Shown one piece after another: positions 1 to 9,891 of a stretch of 64,000 bases of DNA (within the stretch, counting starts at the first letter, position 1; each line of letters begins with the position of its first letter). The notes beneath the pieces were generated by a model that saw nothing but the letters and a program-made list of their open reading frames with translations, did not search any database and had not been told where the DNA came from. Location of the stretch: NCBI GenBank assembly GCA_964017185.1, contig OZ024870.1, forward strand, positions 57,972,312-58,036,311. The letters run 5' to 3'. The translations under genes and the position numbers were made by a program. The stretch comes from Rugalucina vietnamica. Lineage: Eukaryota; Mollusca; Bivalvia; Lucinida; Lucinidae.

Positions 1-548
1 AAAGGCTACAAAATATTCTCAACACATACATATATCAGTAGAAAGAACATCTTCTCTTCTTTCAGGTGACATGCAGATTATGCTTGTAACATTTTCCTAA
101 GGTAGGCTAAATGCCTTGCAAACATGACTACTATCAATATTTTAGCGATGGGAATGACTGTCCTTAAGAACAAAAAATGTGAAAATTCATTATCTGATTA
201 TAGCAGATATTGAATTGAAATAAAAATACTCATGGGTAAATTTTACTTTGCGTTCGCATGGGACATAATAGTAAATTTACACGTGTGTATTTTTAAAAAA
301 TAAAATTTGCATCTGGTCAGACCCAGGAGTAAATTTACCCATTTGTAATTATACTCCGGATTGTATTTGTGTTCGCATGCGCTATTTGCTTACCCCGAGT
401 AAAATTTGCACACCGGAGTATATTTACACGCGCGTATTTTTGGCTCCTGCGAATTGGACTTTAGGCTGTCATTAAACTTAAAGCTGTCATTAAGTTTAAG
501 AACTCTCTTTGTGAACATGGTGTTAATTTTCTGCTGCATAAAACATTT
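1..548. other. AT-rich intergenic DNA with a repeated GTAAATTTAC phrase
   Basis: No exon or RNA gene is supported. Between about 225 and 450 variants of the phrase (G)TAAATTTAC and AGTAAATTTACCC recur on both strands. A related phrase (GAGTAAACCTACCC) lies beyond the F1 MITE near 850, so an older repeat may be split by that MITE. Short open frames here are on opposite strands of the same DNA and look like chance. Confidence 0.4.
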
Positions 549-769
549 GAGCCGCCTCGTGGGAAAACCAACAATGAACAGGTCCGACACAAACCTGTAC
601 AAGCACAGAAAAGAGCTAGAAGCTTGAAATTTCGGATTTAAGTAGAAGAGGGATTGTACTATCCGAGTAGCGAAAACAAAGGCGCTGATCAGCTTCGCGG
701 TTACCGCGAAGCTGATCTGCGTCTTTGTTTTCGCCTATGCAGATTGTTGGTTTTCCCATGAGGCGGCTC
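549..769. repeat. F1 MITE copy 1
   Basis: The ends are GAGCCGCCTCGTGGGAAAACC and its near-perfect inverted complement. The centre is a long hairpin: GCGAAAACAAAGGCGCTGATC, a variable stem (CTTCGCGG / CCGCGAAG), then the complement. This is the classic layout of a non-autonomous DNA transposon: TIRs, no coding capacity and many copies in the window. Confidence 0.85.
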
Positions 770-1253
770 ATTTCTAAAGTACCCCAGGAGCTACATTAGC
801 TAATGGCAGCTTAAAGTAGACGCCAATGTCGATTTTCATGATGCAACAGGAGTAAACCTACCCTTAAGTGAACTGGGACTTTAACTTACATTGAAGAGTT
901 AATAGAGTGGTATGTAACAAGGCCCAGTTGTACATCCACTGATGCAAAAATTCGGCATTGTTGAATCAATTATAAAAAATAACATTAATTGACGTTACGG
1001 CAAGAAAGTAATATGATTTTAAAGTATAGAATTTTAGCAGTTTAGTAATATTCTACTCCGCAAATTTAAACTTTGATAAGCATCAAAACTTTATTTTTGT
1101 TCACAGGACATACTGGTAATCAAACACCCATCACTGTGCAAACAAGTCATCTTTTTTTCGCGTTGCCTGAAAGCGCTTCTCGCAGACTTGCAGAAACGAT
1201 GGAATCCCCTGTGGTTTTTGGTTAAAACACAGGCAACGCGGAAAGAAGGTGGC
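770..1253. other. AT-rich DNA without recognised feature
   Basis: Mostly A/T. A short GC-richer inverted pair occurs around 1155-1235 (CGCGTTGCCTG and CAGGCAACGCG), which may be a relic foldback element of about 80 bp. Nothing coding is supported. Confidence 0.35.
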
Positions 1254-1410
1254 ATTAATATTTTTGCTCAAAAGATTGATTGTGGGTATACATTACGTTA
1301 GAACCGCCTCGGACTCGCCGAGGCGGTTCTAACAAGTACACACCATTTATGGTTTGGATCAGAAATAAGAAATATAGGTATACCGCTGTAAACCCCAGTT
1401 TTACTATATG
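1254..1410. repeat. F2 MITE copy (core)
   Basis: Contains the F2 signature TTTTGCTCAAAA, ATTGTGGGTA, GTTAGAACCGCCTCGG, its inverted complement, then AGAAATAAGAAA and GGTATACC. Ends are degraded. F2 resembles a MITE of about 260-300 bp with a central GAACCGCCTC palindrome. Confidence 0.7.
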
Positions 1411-1745
1411 GGTCATTATCAGAAAATGGAGCAATCCTTGTCCCTGATGGTTTTCTCGCAAGCGCGATGTCCGAGGTTTGCTTTTTCTATGTATAATATT
1501 AGCTTCCGGGGTGCTTTACTAGAACCACACGCGATTTCACGTTTCCGAGTACGTTATTTGCAAAAAAGAGATGCTAGAAGTGCTATTTTATCGATTTTTA
1601 CCGTGTCCCTGGGTCAGGGTAAGTAGTTTTATTTGTTTCCATTGCAAAAGAAGCTTGACAGAAATCACATTTTCTGTGACCATCTATTGCATAGAATGTT
1701 ATTGAAGTCAAATTAAAAAATCTTATGATATATAAAGTGCTATTT

Positions 1746-2210
1746 AAGGGTGGGGGCACATATATAGTGTTGTCCCTGGAAAACGTATCAGTGCTGTCAC
1801 AGTTATTGAAAATCGATTTTGACCAGAGTTACAAATCATTTTCTCGGATCAAAACAATCGCGTTTTGTAGACGACACCAAGCTGAAGAAGTTACGGTAAA
1901 AAACTTTTGAACAAATTGCATTACTCCGTTGCTATACCATAAAGACATGTCAGAATTGGAGTGGGAATTTTACAAGCATCAGTCCTATCACGCGCATTTT
2001 GCCGCTTATTGTAAATATCACATACATTTTAAAACCATGACTGAATTTCAACTTAGGAGCAGTAAGAATAGACATGCGAAGTTTTCATCCTGCATTCTGT
2101 TGTTAGTCATTAGAATTAAATTTCTGTGTGAAACTCAGTACTGTCACGGTCAGTGCTGTCACGGTCGTGACAGTACTGATGCATTTGTGACAGCACTGAG
2201 TCGATTTCTG
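1746..2210. repeat. Foldback element with CAGTGCTGTCAC motifs
   Basis: The left end carries TATCAGTGCTGTCAC near 1785. The right end (about 2140-2205) carries an inverted pair of AGTACTGTCACGG / CGTGACAGTACT plus GTGACAGCACTGAG. The same motifs recur inverted at 3990-4400. The interior is AT-rich without a gene, although one frame of about 105 codons is open. Confidence 0.5.
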
Positions 2211-2634
2211 TCAGCAGGTGTAGATTCAAACAATTTCCTAGACTGAAAGGAGCTAGGTCGCCTTTCATGAGAGGGTCTCAGCTACTAACACCAGCCGCGG
2301 CCAGAAGTGGCCAATTTATATCCGCTTGAAAACCATTTGAGGTGTGTGGGGGTGATACAAAACTACAAATACAAAATTCTTCGTCGACCAGGGTATATCC
2401 AATTATCCCCGGGGGCGGTACTCTCATAATGATATTGAGACAGTATGTGTATGTAGCTTCGATAAATGCCCTTTTTGCGTCGTCCATTCCAAATAAGATT
2501 ACCCCTTTTCAGTATAAAAGAAATTTTAAGCCCCCACTTTATTCAGAAAAATTGCCTTTAAAACGCCATCCTTTTCCTTGAGGGGTGAAAGGGGCAACTC
2601 GGGGTAAAAAAAAAAAATCACATAATACATAACA

Positions 2635-2835
2635 AATACGAAAACATGCCCATGTAATATACAGAGATTTTGAAAGTTGTTAAAAATGAAAATTTTCAGT
2701 AGAAAAAAATGCTGTTTTTCTTATTTTTGCTCCAAAACATAGATTGTGGGTACACAACGGTTAGAACCGCCTCGAGAGGCGGTTCTAACGAGAACCCATA
2801 ATCTATGTTTCGGAGCAAAAATAAGGAAAACAAGT
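2635..2835 (+). repeat. F2 MITE copy
   Basis: Starts ACGAAAACATGCCCATG, then AATTTTCAGT, the ATTGTGGGTACAC / GTTAGAACCGCCTCG palindrome, and GGAGCAAAAATAAG. The far right arm is missing. Confidence 0.75.
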
Positions 2836-3774
2836 GTGGTAAGAATAATTAATTAATTATATAAACTTAACTGTTTACAGTGTACGCTAAAGAAGAATCT
2901 AGACAAACCATGAAGACGTATTAAATGCTCAAGTAATTCAAGATTTTTAAGAACATAATTCCACCAAAATAGGCAATATTGACTCTGGTGAACATGATGA
3001 GGGTATTAAAATGTCCCCAAAATAGCAAATCGGCGTAAAGCTTTTACGTCGTAACTAAGAAAAACTCGACATAATTTTGAATGCATGAGAGATAAACGAA
3101 TCAAAGAGCACCACTGCATATGCTTTACGTTTACATGTTAACATAAAAATGAAATGTTGTGGTAAAGAGGAACTTTCAAAAGACAGCAAAATTTGCCCAA
3201 GTCGTGCAAACGGTACAACCACGTCAACCGTCATGGCTCTTTTTCATTCCGTTCGTTCTTGTTCATTTCACTAATGCCGGTTTGAAATCAACTACCCGTA
3301 CATGTACAAGGCTGGTGCCTACCAAGAAAAAAAGTGGTAACTCCGTCCTGACATGACTGAAAGTTATTGACTCGGGTACATTAAACAAACAAAAATATAA
3401 GACGCGTGATGAGAAGACATGATTTTGCATATGTGAAAGCAAAAGAGCAGCTCAGCTGCAAGGTAACCTAAATTTGAGGCCCATCCAAGGGGGTATCAGC
3501 TCCAAGGTCACTAAAAGAAAAAGGACCTTTCTCCCCCAGCTCCCTTAAATGTATTCCTTGCTCCCAGCTTCCTAAAACCAAAAATGTTCTCTTAAGCGCC
3601 AACTCTCTTCAAATGTTTTCCAGTTCTCCCAAGCTCCCTGAAAACAAATGGCCCTGCCACCCAGCTCCCTAAAACCTGTGACAGGGTCCAATTTTTCCTG
3701 CGGTCGTGAACAATCCTAGTTGTTTCAGACATGGTCGAAAGGCCCAAAGACACATTTTCTCATGCTGCAGCTTA
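2836..3774. other. Non-coding stretch
   Basis: AT-rich to 3180. At 3180-3360 there is a moderate-GC segment whose end (CGTCCTGACATGACTG) resembles the tail of the SINE-like repeat at 5540-5720 (CGTCCCGACATGATTG), so it is probably a degraded SINE. A loose repetition of CTCCCAGCTCCCT with variants occupies 3530-3680. No gene is supported. Confidence 0.4.
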
Positions 3775-3960
3775 TAGTGATAAGCTGAATAGCGCTTCTA
3801 CTGCGCTTTACGTGTTACACTGCGTTTGAACGTGTTGTGTTAGAGCATTGGATCTGCGTAAAGGTGTCCCTGGTTCGAGCATCAGCCGAGGCTTCATTGG
3901 TTGCTACCTTAAGTCAGTCACTGCCCCTAAGCTCATCAGGTAATGGTCAGACGCACACAT
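3775..3960 (+). repeat. tRNA-derived SINE-like segment
   Basis: TTAGAGCATTGGA followed by CCCTGGTTCGAGCAT resembles the internal A and B promoter boxes of a tRNA gene (B-box consensus GGTTCGANNCC). No acceptor stem can be folded around it, so this is a SINE head or relic and not a functional tRNA. Confidence 0.45.
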
Positions 3961-3989
3961 TGAAATGAAAAAGGCGAGATCGGATAATT

Positions 3990-4400
3990 ATCAGTGCTGT
4001 CGCGACAGCATCAGTGCTGTCACGATATCAGTGCTGTCACGGTCATAATAATTTAAAATACTAGAAACGCAGCATATGAACATAATTGCTTTTGGTATAT
4101 AATGATACTATACTGAAATAGTAAACGTTTAGCTGAAATTATTTTTTGATTAATCATAAAAGATTATGTCTACAAAAATAAAGCGCTCCAGAAACAGAAC
4201 AAATCACAGTATGTGCATTTTCATTGAAGATCTCTTCCTCGTTAATTCATTGAAAGTATTTAAAGCTTGTGTGAACTTTTGTTCGTGACAAGTTACATAT
4301 ACCCCCACTTACAGATTGGGGAAGTCTTTTCAAATGCGCGTTTTACGCAAGAAAGTTTGTTCGTGACAGCACTGATATTTTTTCAAGGGTACCATACAAT
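3990..4400. repeat. Second foldback element with CAGTGCTGTCAC motifs
   Basis: Three direct copies of ATCAGTGCTGTC(A/G)CG occupy 3990-4045. An inverted copy, CGTGACAGCACTGATA, lies at about 4365-4380. The outer flank TTTTTTCAAGGGTACC is the inverted counterpart of the left flank of the element at 1746. The interior is AT-rich. Confidence 0.5.
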
Positions 4401-4776
4401 TAATTAATGCTGGTGCACTATTTGTTCAGTTAAACTTGGCATATTTTATTTCTATATTCTATATGCCCCTGTTAATAAAACTAACCCATTAAAAAAGAAA
4501 AAAAAATGACAATTATTTTTTTTTTTCATTTTGTCTTTCTGGATTGCTCATGATTTTTTGATACTATATTTACGAGGGGGGTTTCCAAATGAATATTTAC
4601 AGCTGAAAGAAAAAACTTCTGTATATTGCAAGGTAAGTTTTTGTAATGTTGATTCTTTTATTTCAATAGCACGACAAGATGGGCGCGTCCGAGAAAATAT
4701 CACAGCAAATATTTATATCAGATTCTATTATTCAAAGATTATCGTATAGTTTCTCCCTCACGCGCCTACCAATGCA

Positions 4777-4964
4777 CGACATTTCGTCGAAAATGTGTTT
4801 TGTCGAAAAGTTTGTAACTTCAAAAATATTCACCGCAAAATTTTGAGTTATTCCGTAGAAGACTAGCCTCTAGGTCCACATTTTGAGCCACCAACCCCAA
4901 TGTTTAGGGTAAAGGTTTAGGCATGGGGACATTTTCGACAAATGTAATTTTCGACGAAATGTCG
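4777..4964. repeat. Foldback MITE, CGACATTTCGTCG ends
   Basis: Left arm CGACATTTCGTCGAAAAT and right arm ATTTTCGACGAAATGTCG are a near-perfect inverted repeat. An inner inverted pair also matches: TTTTGTCGAAAA on the left and TTTTCGACAAA on the right. Total length is 188 bp with no coding sequence. Confidence 0.75.
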
Positions 4965-5139
4965 CCCCTACGGTTCAGGCTTTAAGAAAATCGGAAGTAA
5001 TCTTAGGTGAAGAAGGCCTAAAGCCATTTCAAGTTACTAAATAGTTATTGAAAATTGATTTGATTGTGATTTCAATGATCGATAAAACCCATTTATATTA
5101 TAAAAGCCAGAAGCACTATTTCCAATTACTCTCAGCGTT

Positions 5140-5376
5140 GAGCCGCGTCATGAGAAAACCGGATTTTTGCCTATGCGAAAACAAAGGCACAGATCAGCTT
5201 CGCACTAACTGCGAAGCTGATCTGCGCCTTTGTTTTCGCTACACGGATAGTACAATTCCTCTACTTTCTAAATCCAAAATTTCCAGCCTCTAGCCATAGC
5301 CATCTTCTATGACTGTACAGCTCGGTTTGTGTCAAACCTGTTCAGAAACCACATTCTTGGTTTTCCCAATAGTCGG
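5140..5376. repeat. F1 MITE copy 2
   Basis: GAGCCGCGTCATGAGAAAACC at the left and a degenerate right TIR (GGTTTTCCCAATAGTCGGC). The inner stem variant is CTTCGCACTAACTGCGAAG. The middle-right part carries the usual GATAGTACAATTCCTC, TTCCAGCCTCTAG and GGTTTGTGTC blocks, so the internal orientation is reversed relative to copy 1. Confidence 0.8.
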
Positions 5377-5539
5377 CAGAAATTTTCTCTTCAGTTTACA
5401 TATAATGTAACGACAGAAGGTGTATACAAAGAAGTGCAATAACAAAATGACCTGAATTGACCAACCGACACCTGTCACTCAAAATATTCACTGACCAGTA
5501 AATGTGGGGTAAAAAAAATGTACGCCAATTTGTGTCATT

Positions 5540-5790
5540 TTCAATGCCCCCCTGTAGAAATGGGTACAACTGTCGATTCAGCTCCTGGGTTCAATCCCCA
5601 AAGGCGGCACCATGTTGTGTCCTTGAACAAGGCACATTAACTCCAAAAGTACTGGTTAAAACCCAGGAAGCAGTGGCCTCGTCCCGACATGATTGAAGAA
5701 TTGTTGACTGGAACGTTACACTGCAACACTAATTAGGCTTAATTGTCGGCAGTAGTCTGAAGGACGTCATCATAGACAAGAGAGCCGCGA
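5540..5790 (+). repeat. tRNA-derived SINE-like element
   Basis: A tRNA-like B box, GGGTTCAATCCC, is followed by GTTGTGTCCTTGAACAAGGC, which resembles a widely conserved SINE core (GTGTCCTTGGGCAAGGCAC type). The tail contains GTCCCGACATGATTG and a GTAAGTAAGTAAG simple repeat lies just beyond. No gene. Confidence 0.55.
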
Positions 5791-5879
5791 CGCGAAAACT
5801 TGGTTTTCGTGTTTCCTGATCTGGTAAGTAAGTAGTAAGTAAGTAAATACTTTATTGTACGAGGGTAGCCCAGTTGGCA

Positions 5880-5950
5880 GGTCTGGCACAAACCGGCCTG
5901 TGCAGTCACAGGAGATGGCTAGAAGCTTGAAATTTTTTATTCAAGAAGAA
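5880..5950 (+). repeat. F1 fragment
   Basis: GGTCTGGCACAAACCGGCCTG and GGCTAGAAGCTTGAAATTT match the left half of F1. The fragment directly abuts the F2 right half. Confidence 0.6.
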
Positions 5951-5959
5951 GATGAATAG

Positions 5960-6105
5960 TATGAGGCGGTTCTAACGAGTACGCACAATCTATGTTTCGG
6001 AGCAAAAATAAGAAAAATAGGTATAACCCTGCATGCCCCAGTTTGACTGTATAAAAGTGGGGTTTAAGGGGATATTCATTGCACGGACATGTTTTCCTGG
6101 AGATT
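5960..6105 (+). repeat. F2 right half
   Basis: Begins GAGGCGGTTCTAACGAGTAC and runs through GGAGCAAAAATAAG, GGTATAACCC, AAAGTGGGGTTTAAGGGG to GCACGGACATGTTTTCC. The left half is absent, replaced by the F1 fragment. Confidence 0.7.
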
Positions 6106-6311
6106 GAATAGGGCTAGAATGAGATGTTTGAACCTACAAGCAGATACAGTTGGTATAGCTATTCAGCTTTACCATTTTTAACTTAACCGATATTTGACGA
6201 ATGGATTTTGCCATCATTATCATTTGTGTGAGTCCGTTTTCAGTTTTAGGGGCGTCAGGAGTGATTTTTAACTTTTAATCAATTTTTCGATGAAAATTTG
6301 CCTAGCAACAA

Positions 6312-6362
6312 AATAGCCCCAGATGTGACGCCGCGTTCTGCGGCATCACATCTGGGGCTATT
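6312..6362. repeat. 51-bp near-perfect hairpin
   Basis: AATAGCCCCAGATGTGA then CGCCGC on the left arm and GCGGCA then TCACATCTGGGGCTATT on the right arm, separated by about 5 nt. The arms differ at a single pair. It is an isolated, GC-rich foldback in AT-rich DNA. Confidence 0.7.
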
Positions 6363-6461
6363 CTGTTTGCCTATGTCCCATAAAAGGAACGCCAGGCTTA
6401 AATGAGTTAAAAAGAAAAAACAAACAAACAAACAAACAAAAAACATAATAAACCACCCATC

Positions 6462-6756
6462 TGGGAAAACATGTCCGCGAAATGTCTACCCCCTCATACC
6501 GCATTTTTACATATTAAAACTGGGGTCTACAGGGGTACATGTGTATACCTATTTTTCTTATTTCTGATTAAAAAAATGTGTGTACTCGTTTATAGAATCG
6601 CCCCGGCGAGGCGGTTCTAATGTGTACCCACAATCTATGTTTTGAGCAAAAATAAGAAAACATATCAAAACATTTAAATCTACAAGAACTACTATACGTA
6701 CTGAAAATTTTCATTTTTACAACTTAAGAAAAATCTGTATATTACATGGGCGTGTT
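6462..6756 (-). repeat. F2 MITE copy, reverse orientation
   Basis: Starts GGAAAACATGTCCGCG and ends ATTACATGGGCGTGTTTTCG. The central palindrome CGCCCCGGCGAGGCGGTTCTA and CTATGTTTTGAGCAAAAAT are intact enough to give a full-length copy. Confidence 0.8.
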
Positions 6757-6845
6757 TTCGAAATGCACCCACAAAATAAGTAGGCCTTACCCGAAACAAG
6801 GAAAATTAAACAGAAATAAATGGCACATAACGGTAGGTACAACCT

Positions 6846-7089
6846 GGGGCCAGTTGTTCAAAATTAACGACATCGTTAGTTAACCATTCGTTAAAATTTA
6901 AAACATGAATATGTCAAATACACTGTTATTTTTTGTTGAAAAAAATGTGAGAATCCTTTGCATTGCAAAGGATTCGCACATTTTATCAACAAAAAATAGC
7001 AGTATATTTGCTTACGTAATCAGCATTTACGTAACGAGCTGAGGTCTTAACGACGACGGTAAGCTAACAAAGTTTTGAACAACTGCCCC
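6846..7089. repeat. F3 MITE copy 1
   Basis: The TIR GGGGCCAGTTGTTCAAAA is matched by TTTTGAACAACTGCCCC at the right. A subterminal inverted repeat is built on TTAACGAC. The centre is a hairpin of GTGAGAATCCTTTGCA and its complement, flanked by TTTTTTGTTGA. A second copy lies at 31786-32030. Confidence 0.85.
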
Positions 7090-7186
7090 TGATCTGCATA
7101 CTGCCTTTCAAAGAATAACTCTAACAGTAGATTTTCTCATGACTCGGTTCATAATATCTGATAATATCATTATAATTGAAAATCTG

Positions 7187-7420
7187 CCGCTGCTTGGGAA
7201 AACGAACAATTAGGAGTTCCGACCAGGTCCGACACATACAAGCCTGTACAGTCTCAGAAGCATGCTAGAAGCTTGAAGATTTGAATATATGAAGACAATG
7301 AATTGTACTATCCGTGTAGCGAAAACAAAGGCGCTGATCAGCTGTGCAGTTACTGCACAGTTGATCTGCGCCTTTGTTTTCGCATATGCAGATTGTTGGT
7401 TTTCTCATGCTGTGGCTCAA
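7187..7420 (+). repeat. F1 MITE copy 3, next to the HtrL-like gene start
   Basis: Degenerate left TIR, then CGACCAGGTCCGACACA, GGATTT-type spacer, GCGAAAACAAAGGCGCTGATC, stem variant CTGTGCAG/CTGCACAG, and a right TIR GGTTTTCTCATGCTGTGGCTC. It ends about 50 bp before the ATG at 7471, so it probably lies in the promoter or 5' UTR of that gene. Confidence 0.8.
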
Positions 7421-7470
7421 CTATTGTTTACTGTCCAACTATGTGTCTCTTGTTTGTCAATGTGTTTAAG

Positions 7471-9379
7471 ATGGCGTGGAAACTATCTAGATTAATCGCA
7501 ATGCTTGGAATATTTCTGTTTCTCGTAATTTTGTTCAGTGCTTCAACATTTAATATAAGGGATACATGTAACATATTCAAGGTACAGTATCTTTCTTTAA
7601 CGTAGCACTTGACGTCCACAAAAACCCTCTATGAGTATATCAATGTTATCATGGTTACAGTATAAGAGCCTTTGACTGTTAGTTTCCGACCAGGCCCAAC
7701 ACAAACCAGGCTGTACAGCCACTAATCCGAGATTTCTCTGACATTAAACATCCTTCGATTATTTTTGACTGGCGGCTATTAAAACCCGTCAGACCCTTTT
7801 ATGGGTTTGCACCAGAGAAGACTCGGGTAGTATGAAATTGTAGATACAGAAAGTACAGTGAAACTCAAACACCAGACAAACTGCAAACCCTGGTGGTTTA
7901 TCTGACCAGTACATAAAGTGCAACATCCATCCATAAGCGCGTCAATGATTGGAAATACTGGGGGTTTCAAATGGCAACGGTAGTGGAACATTTCAGTTTA
8001 CCTTTAACAGTCACGTTGCTCTCTGCTGTTTTGACCATGACCCCAACTGGTCCGATTCTGCGAGAGAAAAAAATCCATGAAAGTATTGGATCAGACGCCT
8101 TAACACACTCCAGTAACATAACATGGTATCAATAAAGGTGATTAAACACAGTGGTGGGTGATTCAACACAGTGGTGATACAGCAGAGTGCAATGGGTCAG
8201 CATGTAAAGTTAGCCATATATGGATATTTGGTCCCTTTTGGCGATCCTTTTATGTTTTCATGGATGCAGATTGTTGGTTTTCTGGTGCTGGGCTCATTTA
8301 TGTGAAAACTGGATAAATGAAGTCGATATTTTATTTTTTTTTTTCTTGTTTTCCTGTTTAATTTGTTTGACTTGTTAGTATTTTCTCGGAAAACGGGATC
8401 ATCTTTTTTGCAGGTACAAATGGAAAGCTCAATATTGGCTCTGCCAGAATCGGGAAAACAAAGAAATAGAACAAGGAAGCTCCCACAAAGCCAGCTGTTG
8501 ATTGCAACACCAGAGAAATCTACTAACGTTTTAAATCTCAACGGCATGGAAGACGTACCGCTTACTATTGTTACTGCATACATTGATATAGGGACAATTC
8601 GAAAGGGCAAAAACGTCAAAAAGGTTCGCTGGCGAGAACCAAACGTTTATTTGGACTGGACTAAAATATTTGGACATTTGCTCAACCCCTTAGTGGTGTA
8701 CACGGATTCCGTACATTTCCTTCATTTGATTCAAAAACAGAGGTCCAGATTTCCTGAACGGACGAAATTTATTATGTTTGATAGATCGTCTTCTTGGGCA
8801 TTTAGCCTGAACAAAAGTATTGAGAAAATTTACAAAAGAAAAGAATATCCAAGTTATCTTCAGGACAATCCAACCAGTGTAAATTATTCTTGTGTACAGC
8901 ATGCAAAATATGAGATTACACAAAAGGCTGCTGAAGAAAACCTCTTCGGGACAGATTATATTGCATGGTTAGATGTTGGACTTTTTAGAGAGTCTGTGAA
9001 TAATACAAAAGACTTTATTTTGTCGTTACCCCCTGGTTTCAACGATTCCAAAATTGCTGTTGATCAATCTAAAAATGTAAGCATGAACGTTTCGTTTTGG
9101 CCAATTTTTGAAAAGAAGCTAGCCTGGATTTGTGGCTGTGCATTTATTGGTAAAATTGATACCGTGATACATTATACTAAACAGTATAAAAAGTCAGTGG
9201 AATATTTTATAAAACATAATTTAATGAACACGGATGAACAAATTTTATACGCTACATATACTGACCAAGGCCGAAAGGAGCTGAAACCTGACGTAGACTT
9301 ACAATTGTACAACAGGCCGACGAACTATACAGGCAACCTTCATTACTATATCGGATACATAATGAGACATTTTATCTAG
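7471..9379 (+). CDS. HtrL/YibB-family type II membrane protein (two exons)
   Basis: Exon 1 is 7471-7581 (37 codons) and exon 2 is 8414-9379 (321 codons plus TAG). They join in phase 0 across an intron with an AAG|GTACAG donor and a TTTTTTGCAG acceptor. The 358-aa product begins MAWKLSRLIAMLG, a basic start followed by a hydrophobic segment at about residues 7-25: a signal anchor with the body in the secretory lumen. The body carries LTIVTAYIDIG (about 87-97) and DYIAWLDVGLFR (about 218-229). I recognise these as hallmarks of the HtrL/YibB family, originally described in enterobacteria near LPS genes and of unknown biochemical function. Several N-X-S/T sites (NKS, NYS, NDS, NVS, NYT) fit lumenal glycosylation. 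The ATG at 7471 was chosen because it starts the hydrophobic anchor and sits in AAGATGG context. A role in glycan synthesis is inference only. MITEs lie about 50 bp upstream and 25 bp downstream. Confidence 0.85.
7582..8413 (+). other. Intron of the HtrL/YibB-like gene
   Basis: Holds two F1 fragments (about 7686-7730, CCGACCAGGCCCAACACAAAC; and about 8248-8298, CAGATTGTTGGTTTTCTGG) and a short repeat of GTGGTGATTCAACACAGTGG-like units near 8140-8180. A pyrimidine-rich tract (about 8330-8412) precedes the acceptor. Confidence 0.6.
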
Positions 9380-9404
9380 CTTAACTTGCCCAGATTTTTA
9401 TAAG

Positions 9405-9630
9405 GAAAAAAAATGAAAATTTCATTTCAAATTCTTTTCTGTTCTTCAGATTCTCGCTCAAAACAGTGTGGGTACACGTTAGAACCGCCTTGGCGAGGCG
9501 GTTCTAACAAGTACCCCAATCTATGTTTTGTATCAAAAAGAAAAATAGGTATACCCTTGCAAACCCAGTTTTTCTATGTAAAAGTGGGTTTAAGGAGGTA
9601 TAAATTTGGCGGACATCATTTCCTGATGTG
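9405..9630 (+). repeat. F2 MITE copy just after the HtrL-like stop codon
   Basis: AATGAAAATTTCA, GCTCAAAACAGTGTGGGTAC, GTTAGAACCGCCTTGGCGAGG and its complement, AAAAGAAAAATAGG, AAAGTGGGTTTAAGG. It begins about 25 bp after the TAG at 9377, so the 3' UTR of that gene probably runs into or ends within the MITE. Confidence 0.75.
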
Positions 9631-9663
9631 TGTCCGGATATTGTAAATCCAGGATCGAAACCC

Positions 9664-9890
9664 TAATAGTGTTTCGGCGGCCTCTATTTTCGAGTGGTCA
9701 AGAGCGCTGATTTTATTTACGCGATTTATCATTCGACCATATCTCACCGCTGTGTCTGGTGTGAGTTTGAGCCCCACTCGGGTCACATGTGAGACAAGGT
9801 AAGTACTGTCAGGTCGCTACGGTTTTTTGCGAGAGTCTCTTTCGCCCCACCAGCTACCCTTCCGATTTGACCGTAGCTGTCGATTGGGAT
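9664..9890 (+). repeat. tRNA-derived SINE-like element
   Basis: GAGTGGTCAAGAGCGCTG resembles a tRNA A-box region and AGTTTGAGCCCC resembles a B box, with correct spacing for a pol III promoter. The acceptor stem is not complementary, so it is not a functional tRNA. Confidence 0.5.
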
Positions 9891-9891
9891 G

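Noticed and set aside
7289-7470. Longer N-terminal extension of the HtrL-like protein
   Set aside because: The upstream frame is F1 MITE sequence; the ATG at 7471 starts the membrane anchor directly.
7471-9379. Bacterial contamination as the source of the HtrL-like gene
   Set aside because: It has a spliceosomal intron, a membrane anchor and F1/F2 repeats on both sides that occur throughout the window.
3775-9890. Functional tRNA genes at the B-box-like sites
   Set aside because: No complementary acceptor stems or complete cloverleaf; treated as SINE-like.
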